Source: Sphingomonas hominis
Lineage (GTDB): Bacteria > Pseudomonadota > Alphaproteobacteria > Sphingomonadales > Sphingomonadaceae
DNA length: 64,000 nt
Assembly (NCBI RefSeq): GCF_013328205.1
Contig: NZ_JABULH010000007.1
Span: forward strand, 1 to 64,000
Direction: 5' to 3'
Of the stretch, positions 17,306 through 25,062 are shown piece by piece. The notes under the pieces were generated by a model. It was not told the DNA's origin. It saw only the letters and a list, made by a program, of their open reading frames with translations, and made no database searches. Within the stretch, counting starts at the first letter, position 1, and every line of letters starts with the position of its first letter. Both the position numbers and the translations under genes were made by a program.

Positions 17306-18418
17306 ATGGGCAACAGACGAGGTCAGGCTTTGAAAGCACCGCTTCTCTATTCGTCCGACATCGAGACGATCGCCGAGGATGAAGAGCGCCTGACGGCCGA
17401 GATCGTCGAGCAGATGGCGGCCGGGAACCGCTGCGCTTTCGAGCATCACCGCCATGCGATCCGCGACGCGCATGCCAAGTCCCATGCTGTCCTGAGGGGC
17501 ACGTTGACGGTTCACGACGATCTGGCGCCGGAACTGCGGCAGGGCATCTTCGGACACCCATGCACCTACGGCGTGGTCGCACGGCTGTCCTCGGCGCCCA
17601 GCGACATTCATTCGGACGCGATCCCTGCGCCGCGAGGATTCGCGATCAAGGTAATCGGCGTCGAAGGAGAGCGGTTGTCGCCCGATATCGGGGGCGCCAA
17701 CCAGGATTTCCTGATGGTGAACTTTCCCGTCCTCGCCTTTGGCACCATCGCCAAATACAAGCTGATGCTGAGCCTTCTCGAGGCGAATGCGCATGCGCCC
17801 GACACCTTCCAGCGGCTGATCGCGGGCACTGCGCGGGGTGCCAAGAAGACAGTGGAGGCGTTGGGGATGACGCCCGGGGCGACGCTCGAGGGTTTGGCGC
17901 GCGACAACCATCATCCGCTCGGCGAGAGCTACCATACGCAAGGTGCTATCCGCTTCGGTGACCATGTCGCCAAGCTGGCTCTGTCCCCAGCTTCCGATAA
18001 CGTCCGGGCCTTGACGGGACAGCCGGTGGGCAAGGCGGATTTCTCCACGATGCGGGATGTTATGGTGGAGCATTTCGCCGGCCAGGGCGCGGAATATGCC
18101 CTGTCGGCGCAGCTCTGCACCGATCTGGCGGAGATGCCGGTCGAGGATGCGGCGGTACGCTGGGACGAGAAGGTGTCGCCGCATCGCCCGATCGCGACGC
18201 TGCGGTTCGCAGCGCAGGACGCCTACGCCCCGGCACGCCAGGTGTATGGCGACGACGTCCTGTCTTTCAATCCATGGAACGGCGTAGAGGCGCACCGCCC
18301 ACTCGGCCAGATCATGCGCATCCGCCGGGCGGCTTACGAACGCTCCACCAGCTACCGCCATCGGATGAACGCGCGCCCCCGGATCGAGCCTGACCGGCTC
18401 GATGACATTCCCGATTGA
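17306..18418 (+). CDS. catalase-family haem protein
   Basis: About 370 residues from ATG 17306 (MGNRRGQALKAPLLYS); a TTG 16 codons upstream is an alternative. It has the catalase fold: distal-His region HAKSHAVLRGTLTVHDDL, the ARLSSAP ... APRGFAIKVIG segment, GANQDFLMVNFPVLAF in place of the usual NNTPVFF, and a C-terminal HRPLGQIMRIRRAAYERS with RxxxY for proximal tyrosine ligation. At this length it belongs with the small catalase-like proteins (SrpA or allene-oxide-synthase-like) rather than classical catalases. It is the first gene of a haem-enzyme operon behind a palindromic operator. Likely substrate is a peroxide, perhaps a lipid hydroperoxide (inference). Confidence 0.85.
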   Translation: MGNRRGQALKAPLLYSSDIETIAEDEERLTAEIVEQMAAGNRCAFEHHRHAIRDAHAKSHAVLRGTLTVHDDLAPELRQGIFGHPCTYGVVARLSSAPSDIHSDAIPAPRGFAIKVIGVEGERLSPDIGGANQDFLMVNFPVLAFGTIAKYKLMLSLLEANAHAPDTFQRLIAGTARGAKKTVEALGMTPGATLEGLARDNHHPLGESYHTQGAIRFGDHVAKLALSPASDNVRALTGQPVGKADFSTMRDVMVEHFAGQGAEYALSAQLCTDLAEMPVEDAAVRWDEKVSPHRPIATLRFAAQDAYAPARQVYGDDVLSFNPWNGVEAHRPLGQIMRIRRAAYERSTSYRHRMNARPRIEPDRLDDIPD

Positions 18419-18435
18419 ACAAGCAGGAGGTCGTG

Positions 18436-19134
18436 ATGACCACAGACAACAAGGACCCGCGCCTCGCGGATGAGAGCAAGCTTCAGGAAATCCGTCGCCG
18501 GGTGGAGGAAGTCGCCGCCGATGCACCCCACCTCGCCAAGATCGCGCTCGAGGCGATGATCCGCAAACATAATCCGGACCTGAAGGGCGGCGCCCAGTCG
18601 GCGGGCCGCGCCGGCAAGCAATCCGGCAACGTGTCCGAACTCACCGCCATCGCGACGCTCAAGCCGGGCGGCGCAGAGCGCCTGCGGCGGATCTTCGATC
18701 TCACCGCCGGCAACATGGACGGGGCCCAGCGCGTCTCCACCCTGCACGACATGCGCTTCGTCTTTTTCGACGATGATACGCGCATCCTGTTCGCGACCGC
18801 CTACGACGGCGACTGGGATGCCTACATCAATGACTTTGCGACCAAGATCCCCGAGCTCATGGACCTTCTGTTCGCCAACGTCGAAGGCTGGCCGGGGATC
18901 GACAGCCCCAAGGTGAAGGATTTCATCGCCGACCACCAGATCGACGCTGCCGGCTGGTTCGTTGCCAATCCGCAGGTGACGGTGGTCGACGTACGCCGTT
19001 TCCAGCGAATGGAGAAGGCGCTCAACGCGTTCCTCGATGCAGAGGCCGCCAACATGGGCATCGACCCGACGACCAAGGCGGCGCTCGGCCAACTTACCGA
19101 CGCCATCTCCAAGCCGGAAGGGGTGGATTACTGA
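18436..19134 (+). CDS. hypothetical protein linked to haem peroxidases
   Basis: A 232-residue soluble protein from ATG 18436, preceded by a good AGGAGG. The first 55 residues are helical and basic (LQEIRRRVEEVAADAPHLAKIALEAMIRKHNPDL). The rest looks like a ferredoxin-like alpha-beta domain: ELTAIATLKPGGAERLRRIF, then DMRFVFFDDDTRILFATAYDGDWDAYINDF. That pattern recalls the half-domains of DyP/EthD-type proteins but no haem-binding histidine motif is evident. It lies 1 nt from the DyP peroxidase gene and so probably acts with it. Family not recognised. Confidence 0.75.
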   Translation: MTTDNKDPRLADESKLQEIRRRVEEVAADAPHLAKIALEAMIRKHNPDLKGGAQSAGRAGKQSGNVSELTAIATLKPGGAERLRRIFDLTAGNMDGAQRVSTLHDMRFVFFDDDTRILFATAYDGDWDAYINDFATKIPELMDLLFANVEGWPGIDSPKVKDFIADHQIDAAGWFVANPQVTVVDVRRFQRMEKALNAFLDAEAANMGIDPTTKAALGQLTDAISKPEGVDY

Positions 19135-19135
19135 C

Positions 19136-20506
19136 ATGAGCGTTCTGGCGAACCTGAAGGCGCGCTTCAGCCGGGAGCGGGTCAAGCTGCAGCTCGACGA
19201 CATCCAGGCCCTGATCCTGCGATCGCGGCCCGAGCCCTATGTCGGCCTGCACGCGATGCTGCACGTCGATGAGGCGGAAGGCGGTCGCGATCTGGTCCGC
19301 CGGCTCGCGCCGCATATCCCCTCGGCCGACGATTGGACGGACGACATGGACTCCTGGACCGGCGTCGCGATCAGCCATGCCGGCCTGAAGGCGCTGGGCG
19401 TGCCAGAGGCATCGCTGAAGAGCTTTCCCCTGCCATTTCAACAGGGCATGGCGGCCCGAGCCGAGCAACTGCGCGACTTCGGCGAGAATGCACCCGACCG
19501 GTGGGAAGATGCCTTTCGGCCCGGCACCTGCCATATCGCGCTGACGATCTATGCCCGCGACGAAGCCGCGCTGGAAAAGGCGATCGAAGTCGCCATGACC
19601 GAGTTGGAAGCCTCGCATGGTGTCACGCTCGTCGGCACGCACAGCTTCGGGGCGGATGCCGATGCCAAGAACCCTTTCGGATTTCGCGACTCCATCTCGC
19701 AGCCGACAGTGGCGGGCGGCGGGGTGGACCCGCGGGGCGACGAGCGCGCGATCGCGGCGGGCGAGTTCATCCTGGGCGAAAACAGCGAGACCGGCGCGCC
19801 AGTCGCAATGCCCGAACCGGCCCCGCTCGGTCGCAACGGATCGTTCGTGGTCCTGCGCAAATATCAGAGCGCGGTTGGCGCCTTCAACGATTTCATCCGC
19901 GAAAACGCCGACAGCGAAGCCGACCAGGAGAAGCTGGCGGCCAAGATGTTCGGCCGCTGGCGCAGCGGCGCGCCGCTGATCCTGGCACCGGATCATGACG
20001 ACGAGGCGCTGGGGGCGGATCGATCACGCAACAACGACTTTAATTTCGCGGAAGATCCCAAGGGACTGGTCTGTCCGCATTCAGCGCACATGCGCCGTCT
20101 GAACCCGCGCGACAGCCAGTTGACGATCCTGACCGACGTCAACATTCACCGCATCATCCGGCGCTCTTCCACCTTCGGCCCAAAGTGGACTCCGGACGTG
20201 ACGGCGGCCGACGATGCGAAAGACGATCGCGGCATCTTCTTCATCTTCATCAGCGCGCGGGCGTACGATACGATCGAGTTCCTCCAGCAGGAATGGATCA
20301 ACCGGGGCAACTTCATCGATCTTGGCACCGAAAAGGACCCGATCGTCGCGCTGCACGAGGAGCCCGGGACCTTCACCATTCCGCAGGAGCCGGCGCGAAA
20401 GCGCGTCAACGGCGTGACCACCTTCAACCGTCTGATGGGCGGCGAATATCTCTTCATGCCGTCGCTGACGGCGCTCCGGTGGATCGGTGAAGCAGGCTGG
20501 CACTGA
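19136..20506 (+). CDS. DyP-type haem peroxidase
   Basis: A 456-residue peroxidase from ATG 19136, 1 nt after the preceding TGA. It has the DyP signature region GFRDSISQP (residues 182-190) with catalytic Asp185, but the canonical GXXDG ends in Ser186 instead of Gly. The proximal haem histidine is His318 in CPHSAHMRRLNPRD. A second conserved arginine region reads HRIIRRSSTFG. No Tat signal is seen, so it is probably cytoplasmic or encapsulated. Its neighbours are a catalase-like protein and an unknown ferredoxin-like protein. The 20-nt overlap with the thioesterase gene indicates coupling. Confidence 0.9.
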   Translation: MSVLANLKARFSRERVKLQLDDIQALILRSRPEPYVGLHAMLHVDEAEGGRDLVRRLAPHIPSADDWTDDMDSWTGVAISHAGLKALGVPEASLKSFPLPFQQGMAARAEQLRDFGENAPDRWEDAFRPGTCHIALTIYARDEAALEKAIEVAMTELEASHGVTLVGTHSFGADADAKNPFGFRDSISQPTVAGGGVDPRGDERAIAAGEFILGENSETGAPVAMPEPAPLGRNGSFVVLRKYQSAVGAFNDFIRENADSEADQEKLAAKMFGRWRSGAPLILAPDHDDEALGADRSRNNDFNFAEDPKGLVCPHSAHMRRLNPRDSQLTILTDVNIHRIIRRSSTFGPKWTPDVTAADDAKDDRGIFFIFISARAYDTIEFLQQEWINRGNFIDLGTEKDPIVALHEEPGTFTIPQEPARKRVNGVTTFNRLMGGEYLFMPSLTALRWIGEAGWH

Positions 20507-20924
20507 TCCGTCCAGCGGGCCTGAGGGGCGCTCGCAATACCGTTCGCATCGGCATGCCATCACCGTTTCGGCGGACGCGATCGACGAACTGGGCCACGTC
20601 AACAATGCTGTGTACCTGCAGTGGGTGCAGCAGGCGATAACCGCGTACTGGCGCGCGGTGGCGAGGAAGGAAGATGTCGACCGGCTTCGCTGGATCGTCG
20701 CTAGTCACGAGATCTTCTATCGAAAACCGGCCTATCACCGCGATAGTCTCATCGCGACGGTTCAGATTACCAAGCACACAGCGTCGCGAGCATGGTTCTC
20801 GACGCATATCGGCAGGGACGGCGAGACGGTCGCCGAGGTGCACTCGACGTTATGCTGTCTCGACGCGAGCTCGGGTCAACTCGTCCGCATCACTCCGGAC
20901 CTTGCGCAGCCGTTCTGCCTGTAA
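20487..20924 (+). CDS. acyl-CoA thioesterase, 4HBT hot-dog family
   Basis: A 145-residue protein starting with GTG inside the end of the peroxidase gene. The hot-dog fold is shown by HAITVSADAIDELGHVNNAVYLQWVQQAITAYW, with the conserved Asp and the long helix, then SHEIFYRKPAYHRDSLIATVQI and a C-terminal strand. It should hydrolyse an acyl-CoA thioester. As the last gene of the haem-enzyme operon, and next to a beta-oxidation cluster, it may act on oxidised or unusual fatty acyl-CoAs (inference). A truncated relative sits at 15001. Confidence 0.88.
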   Translation: MKQAGTDPSSGPEGRSQYRSHRHAITVSADAIDELGHVNNAVYLQWVQQAITAYWRAVARKEDVDRLRWIVASHEIFYRKPAYHRDSLIATVQITKHTASRAWFSTHIGRDGETVAEVHSTLCCLDASSGQLVRITPDLAQPFCL

Positions 20925-21115
20925 CACGCCGGGCCTATGAGGGGCGGTTAACCCTGGCGAGCAGCTTGGGTCGGATGGTGCGGCGCAGCCCGCGAGCAAG
21001 CTGCGCCACGGCCGATCATGCTCAGCCTCTGGGCATCGTCGGAACGGCTCGAGCGGTCGTCGCCGACGCTGACCGGGACCGATCAAAGCTCGGAGCGATG
21101 TAAGGAAGAGCCGCG

Positions 21116-21745
21116 ATGGTCGGTGAAAAGAGAATGCCGAAAAGCCAACGCGGTCGGATAGGCCGGCCGAGTGCCGAAGAGGCGGCCAGTCTGGAAGACC
21201 GGATCCTGGCCGCCACTTGGGACTTGCTGCTCGCAAAGGGTGCCCGCGAACTCTCGGTCGAACGGATCGCACGTGCGGCTGCTGTCAGCAAGAAGACGAT
21301 CTACACTCGCTTTCAAGGCCGCAGTGATCTCTTAATGCGCCTCCTGCGGCGCAAGCTGGAACTGGAAGAAAGCGGACTTCATGAGGACGTGGATGCGGAA
21401 GACTTTCGCGATGCATTCTGCAGCGTCGGGAGGCGTATCCTGGCCTTCTTGATCAGCGCGGAGCGTCAGGCGATCGCAGCGGTGCTGGCGGAACTACCGG
21501 ACGCGCGGCATGATGCCTGGACCTCTACCTATGCTGTCGGTCTACGCGCAATTGATGCCTTGCTAGCACATCCGGGAGCCGCGATCGCGCTAGCGGATCT
21601 CGATCTTGCGACGTTCCGTCATGCTTTGTTGCAATGTCTGATCGGTCGGGCGGAGAACATGCTGCGTGCTCCTGAGTCAGATCAGCCTATGAGCGAGGAT
21701 TGGATGAAGGCCTTGGCAAAGCTCTTCATACGGCATGATTCGTAA
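21116..21745 (+). CDS. TetR-family regulator, paralogue A
   Basis: A 209-residue regulator from ATG 21116 with an upstream AAGGAAG. The DNA-binding part is LSVERIARAAAVSKKTIYTRFQGRSDLLMRLL; the C-terminal domain contains RHDAWTSTYAVGLRAIDALLAHPG and ALLQCLIGRAENML. By eye it is about two-thirds identical to the regulator at 22113-22739, so the two arose by duplication. It follows the haem-enzyme operon after about 190 bp. No copy of the AGGGAACC palindrome lies in front of this gene. Confidence 0.9.
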   Translation: MVGEKRMPKSQRGRIGRPSAEEAASLEDRILAATWDLLLAKGARELSVERIARAAAVSKKTIYTRFQGRSDLLMRLLRRKLELEESGLHEDVDAEDFRDAFCSVGRRILAFLISAERQAIAAVLAELPDARHDAWTSTYAVGLRAIDALLAHPGAAIALADLDLATFRHALLQCLIGRAENMLRAPESDQPMSEDWMKALAKLFIRHDS

Positions 21746-21824
21746 CCGCGGTGGTGACTGCCATAGCCAATAGCCTTGGCAGGGTAGAACGGCCTCGCCG
21801 CATCGCTCGTCTCCATCTGACGAG

Positions 21825-21941
21825 CTAACCTGCAAGTGGCATGATTTCCGGGGAGCAGGTCAAGCACGTCAATGTCTGCGCCGCTGCCCCGGTAGCCGCT
21901 GCCAAGGTCAGCAGGCTGCCGGCCATGATAGACTTGAACAT
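21825..21941 (-). CDS. 38-residue secreted cysteine-containing peptide
   Basis: Starts at ATG 21941 behind a good AAGGAG. Residues 1-22 (MFKSIMAGSLLTLAAATGAA) form a standard signal peptide ending AQ. The predicted mature peptide, TLTCLTCSPEIMPLAG, has only about 16 residues and a CxxC pair. It is divergent from the TetR gene at 22113, and the perfect palindrome at 22000-22023 lies between them, so it is probably under that control. Function unknown; it is too short for confident homology. Confidence 0.6.
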   Translation of the reverse strand: MFKSIMAGSLLTLAAATGAAAQTLTCLTCSPEIMPLAG

Positions 21942-21999
21942 TGGTTGCTCCTTAGGATTAAAATCGTCCCGCTTGCGCGATTGACTCGGGAAGAAAGCT

Positions 22000-22023
22000 A
22001 AAGGGAACCACTCGGTTCCCTTT
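22000..22023. promoter_or_regulatory. perfect TetR-type operator between peptide gene and tetR
   Basis: Arms AAAGGGAACC and GGTTCCCTTT (10 bp each, perfect) with spacer ACTC. It sits about 60 bp upstream of the peptide start on the minus strand and about 90 bp upstream of the TetR paralogue on the plus strand. A slightly imperfect version stands before the haem-enzyme operon at 17218-17238. Confidence 0.75.
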
Positions 22024-22112
22024 GGGCGATACACGTCCTGGGATTTTTTATGGATAGTGGGAGTTCGTCGGAGCATCGGGTCGATAGCGCGGACGGCTAG
22101 GAGGGGTTCGAG

Positions 22113-22739
22113 GTGGTGGCCGAGATGAGCACGTTGGCGAGCGGGCAGTCCCGACGGATTGGTCGGCCGAGCGTCGAGGAGGCTGCGGCTTTGGAGAGCC
22201 GCATCTTGGCAGCCGCTTGGGACTTGTTGCTGACCAAAGGATCACGCGAGCTATCGATCGAGCGGATCGCGCGTGCCGCGGAGGTCAGCAAGAAAACGAT
22301 CTACACGCGCTTTCAGGACCGGAGCGACCTGCTCATGCGTCTGCTGGAGGAGAAGCTCGAAGCCGAGGAGAACGGCTTGTGTGAAGACGTGCAGATCGAG
22401 GAATTCGCCAGTGCCTTCCGCAGCGTGGGCGAACGCATCCTCGCGTTTCTGACCAGCCCGGAACGCGAGGCGATCGGTGTCGTGCTAACGGAGTTGCCGA
22501 AAGCGCGACATGACGCTTGGACGGCCACCTACGCCGTTGGGCTGCGAGCAATTGACGGGCTTCTCGACCATCCCAGCGCGGCCACAGCGCTGGGGCATCT
22601 GGACGCGACGACGTTTCGGCACGCCTTTCTTCAATGCCTGATCGGACATGCGGAGAACATGATTCGCGCGCCAAAGAACGAGGATGTTTCAACTGCCGAA
22701 TGGATGACGGCGCTGTCAGAACTATTCATTCGTAATTGA
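22113..22739 (+). CDS. TetR-family regulator, paralogue B
   Basis: A 208-residue regulator; GTG 22113 or ATG 22125 (MSTLASGQSRRIGRPS) could be the start. Helix-turn-helix: LSIERIARAAEVSKKTIYTRFQDRSDLLMRLL. The C-terminal part mirrors the paralogue at 21116 (RHDAWTATYAVGLRAIDGLLDHP, FLQCLIGHAENMI). The 10-bp-arm palindrome lies in its promoter region, so autoregulation plus control of the divergent peptide and of the haem-enzyme operon is likely. It is convergent with the MerR-type gene to the right. Confidence 0.9.
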   Translation: MVAEMSTLASGQSRRIGRPSVEEAAALESRILAAAWDLLLTKGSRELSIERIARAAEVSKKTIYTRFQDRSDLLMRLLEEKLEAEENGLCEDVQIEEFASAFRSVGERILAFLTSPEREAIGVVLTELPKARHDAWTATYAVGLRAIDGLLDHPSAATALGHLDATTFRHAFLQCLIGHAENMIRAPKNEDVSTAEWMTALSELFIRN

Positions 22740-22855
22740 AGTTGAGCAGCGTCAATCCGCGCTTTTAAGCCGACGCGCTGGGCAAGCTGGGTGCGCGGGT
22801 CGTGTTGAGTGGGAAGCCAACCGCCCCAGCTTTCCCACGCCCGCACCGCCCACGC

Positions 22856-23254
22856 TCATCTCTCTCCGGTCGTGCCCTTGATGCGGTCGAGCGCCTGCTT
22901 TTCGATGGACTTAAGCTCGATGAGCGTCTGTTCCAACGCGACGAACTGCGCCTCGAGGTCCGCCACGCGTTGATGGCAGCGATCGGCCAAGGCCTTCATC
23001 TGCTCGACGTGCTGCGGATCGGCTTCGTACAGGTCTAGGAATTCTTGGATATCGCGGAGCGAGAAGCCGAGGCGCTTTCCGCGAAGGATTAGCTGCATCC
23101 GGCCCGTCTCGCGCTTGGTGTAGATGCGCACTGTCCCGATCCTGCGGGGTTCTATTAGGCCGCGATCCTCGTAGAATCTGAGCGTCCGCGGCGTGATCCC
23201 CAGGAAGTCGGCCACCTCCTGGATTCCGCGCAGTTCCTCTTCACTGTCGCCCAA
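22856..23254 (-). CDS. MerR-family regulator of the fatty-acid cluster
   Basis: A 132-residue MerR-type regulator: the N-terminal winged helix reads IQEVADFLGITPRTLRFYEDRGLIEPRR and a long dimerisation helix follows (ADRCHQRVADLEAQFVALEQTLIELKSIEKQAL). It has a single cysteine and no metal-binding cysteine cluster, so a metabolic ligand is more likely than a metal; MerR regulators such as LiuR control acyl-CoA degradation in proteobacteria. Its start lies inside the last codons of the acyl-CoA ligase gene (14-nt overlap), so the two are co-transcribed. Confidence 0.88.
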   Translation of the reverse strand: MGDSEEELRGIQEVADFLGITPRTLRFYEDRGLIEPRRIGTVRIYTKRETGRMQLILRGKRLGFSLRDIQEFLDLYEADPQHVEQMKALADRCHQRVADLEAQFVALEQTLIELKSIEKQALDRIKGTTGER

Positions 23255-24923
23255 TCTGCCCCTCCAGCGGCTTTCCCGCAGCCCTTTGCGCCTCTTCCTC
23301 GACCAACTCCTTTTTAGAGAGCTTTCCGATCAACGTCTTTGGCAGACTCTCTCGGATCTCGACCTCTCTGGGAAGCTCGATCTTGCTGAGCTTGTCACGC
23401 AGGAAGTCCCGAAGGGCAGCGCCCGTCACCTCTTCCCCGGGTTTGACGGTGACGAATGCCTTGGGGGACTGCCCCCGATAGGGGTCGGGCACGCCGATCG
23501 CGACCGCTTCGGCGACGGCGGGATGCTCGTAAAGGGCCTCCTCGATCATGCGAGGGTATACGTTGTAGCCGCCGCAGAGGATGATGTCCTTGATCCGGTC
23601 GACGATGAACAGGAAGCCCTCCTCGTCCAGATAGCCGATGTCCCCTGTCCGGAGAGCGCCCTCAAAAAGGACCTGCTGTGTATCCGTAGGCTTGTTCCAA
23701 TAGCCGCTCATCACCTGCGGTCCTCGTGCGCAGATCTCCCCTGGTATGCCGATGTCGCGTAGGATCGAGGGCGCCTCCGGGTCCCTGATCTCGATCGTCG
23801 TGCCGGGGAAGGGGCGGCCGGCGGAGGCCGACTTGTCCGGGCCGTCTATCGGATTGCAGGTGACAATCGGCGATGCCTCGGACAGGCCATAGCCCTCGAC
23901 CAGGCGCCCCCTTGTCTGACGCTCGAACGCCTCGCGTACCTCGGACGGAAGCGGTGCGCCTCCGGAAATACAGGCACGTATGTTGCCGAGATCGACCACT
24001 TGGCGGCCCGCAGCTTCGGCGATGGCATTGAAGATCGTCGGCACGGCGGGGAAGAAGGTCGGGCGTGTCCGGGCAATCGCCTTCAATGTCTGCTTGAGAT
24101 CGTAGCGCGGCAGCAGGATCATCTTCGCCCCTACGCGGAGCGCGAAGCTGAGCACCGTAGTCAAGGCGAACACGTGAAACAGCGGCAGCACGCCCAGGAC
24201 GCGTTCCTGCACCTCCTTCTCGCCGCCGACATGGACCACCATCGCATCGGCCTGGGCGACCAGGTTGGCGTGGCTGAGCATGGCGGCCTTGGGCCGACCG
24301 GTAGTTCCCCCGGTATACTGCAGCACCGCGACCGCGTCGGGCGAGACCGCGACCGGCATCGGCGCGCGGCCCCGGACCAGCAGACGTGCATAGGCGACAT
24401 GGCCATCGCCACGGGGCGCTTCGGCGATGTCACGACGCCGGAGCAGCCGATAGGCGAGCGACTTACCGAAGGGCAGGGCGCTGGCGATCGGACATGTGAT
24501 CACATGACGCAGTCCCACCTCGGCTGCGACGGCGGACACTCGGCGATGAACCTCGGGCAGGTCGCAGGTCGCGATGATCTCCGCACCAGAATCGACAAGA
24601 AGGTGGCGCAACTCCCGCTCGACGTAGAGTGGGTTCACGTTCACGACCACTCCGCCCGCTTTCAACGTTGCGAGGAACAGCACGGGATAATGCGGCGTGT
24701 TGGGTAGGGAGAGGGCCACCCGCGTGCCCGTCGTCACGCCCAGGGACTGCAACCCCGCCGTGGCGCGTTCCACGGACTCGGCGAGCGCCTGATACGACGT
24801 GGTCGCCCCCAAGAAGTCGATCGCGGTCCAGCCGCCGTGCTTCGCCACCGATTCTTCGAACATGGTGGTGACCATGCGGGGCCGTTCATCCGATGCGATG
24901 CCCTGCGCTCGTGCCGATACCAT
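23241..24923 (-). CDS. fadD: long-chain fatty-acid-CoA ligase (AMP-forming)
   Basis: A 560-residue adenylate-forming enzyme. The AMP/P-loop motif is YTGGTTGRPKAAMLSH; the acyl-adenylate region includes LVEGYGLSEASPIVTCNP; the hinge motif is TGDIGYLDEEGFLFIVDRIKD; and the C-terminal lysine region ends PKTLIGKLSKKELV. It activates fatty acids with ATP and CoA for beta-oxidation. It is divergent from the thiolase operon, sharing a 139-bp promoter region, and overlaps the MerR gene downstream. Start chosen at MVSARAQG; MVTTMFEES, 16 codons on, is an alternative. Confidence 0.92.
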   Translation of the reverse strand: MVSARAQGIASDERPRMVTTMFEESVAKHGGWTAIDFLGATTSYQALAESVERATAGLQSLGVTTGTRVALSLPNTPHYPVLFLATLKAGGVVVNVNPLYVERELRHLLVDSGAEIIATCDLPEVHRRVSAVAAEVGLRHVITCPIASALPFGKSLAYRLLRRRDIAEAPRGDGHVAYARLLVRGRAPMPVAVSPDAVAVLQYTGGTTGRPKAAMLSHANLVAQADAMVVHVGGEKEVQERVLGVLPLFHVFALTTVLSFALRVGAKMILLPRYDLKQTLKAIARTRPTFFPAVPTIFNAIAEAAGRQVVDLGNIRACISGGAPLPSEVREAFERQTRGRLVEGYGLSEASPIVTCNPIDGPDKSASAGRPFPGTTIEIRDPEAPSILRDIGIPGEICARGPQVMSGYWNKPTDTQQVLFEGALRTGDIGYLDEEGFLFIVDRIKDIILCGGYNVYPRMIEEALYEHPAVAEAVAIGVPDPYRGQSPKAFVTVKPGEEVTGAALRDFLRDKLSKIELPREVEIRESLPKTLIGKLSKKELVEEEAQRAAGKPLEGQIGRQ

Positions 24924-25062
24924 CTTCTTCCGCTCTCCCGACGATAGGGCTTCCAGGCTGCCGAACTCGGCGCCATGGCATATTGCTCTTGACGTATAGG
25001 TTAGTTATCGCACCTTTAGGTAAGGTCGCAAGACCGGAACTGTCGCGTTCGAGAGGATTTCC
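24924..25062. promoter_or_regulatory. divergent promoter region of fadD-merR and the beta-oxidation operon
   Basis: A 139-bp gap between divergent genes. On the minus strand TTACCT and TATACG stand 19 bp apart (about 25023 to 24994), the long spacer expected for MerR-activated promoters. AGGT/ACCT half-sites lie inside the spacer. On the plus strand a TTGACG hexamer sits at 24989. This fits control of both operons by the MerR-type regulator, but it is a reading by eye. Confidence 0.4.
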
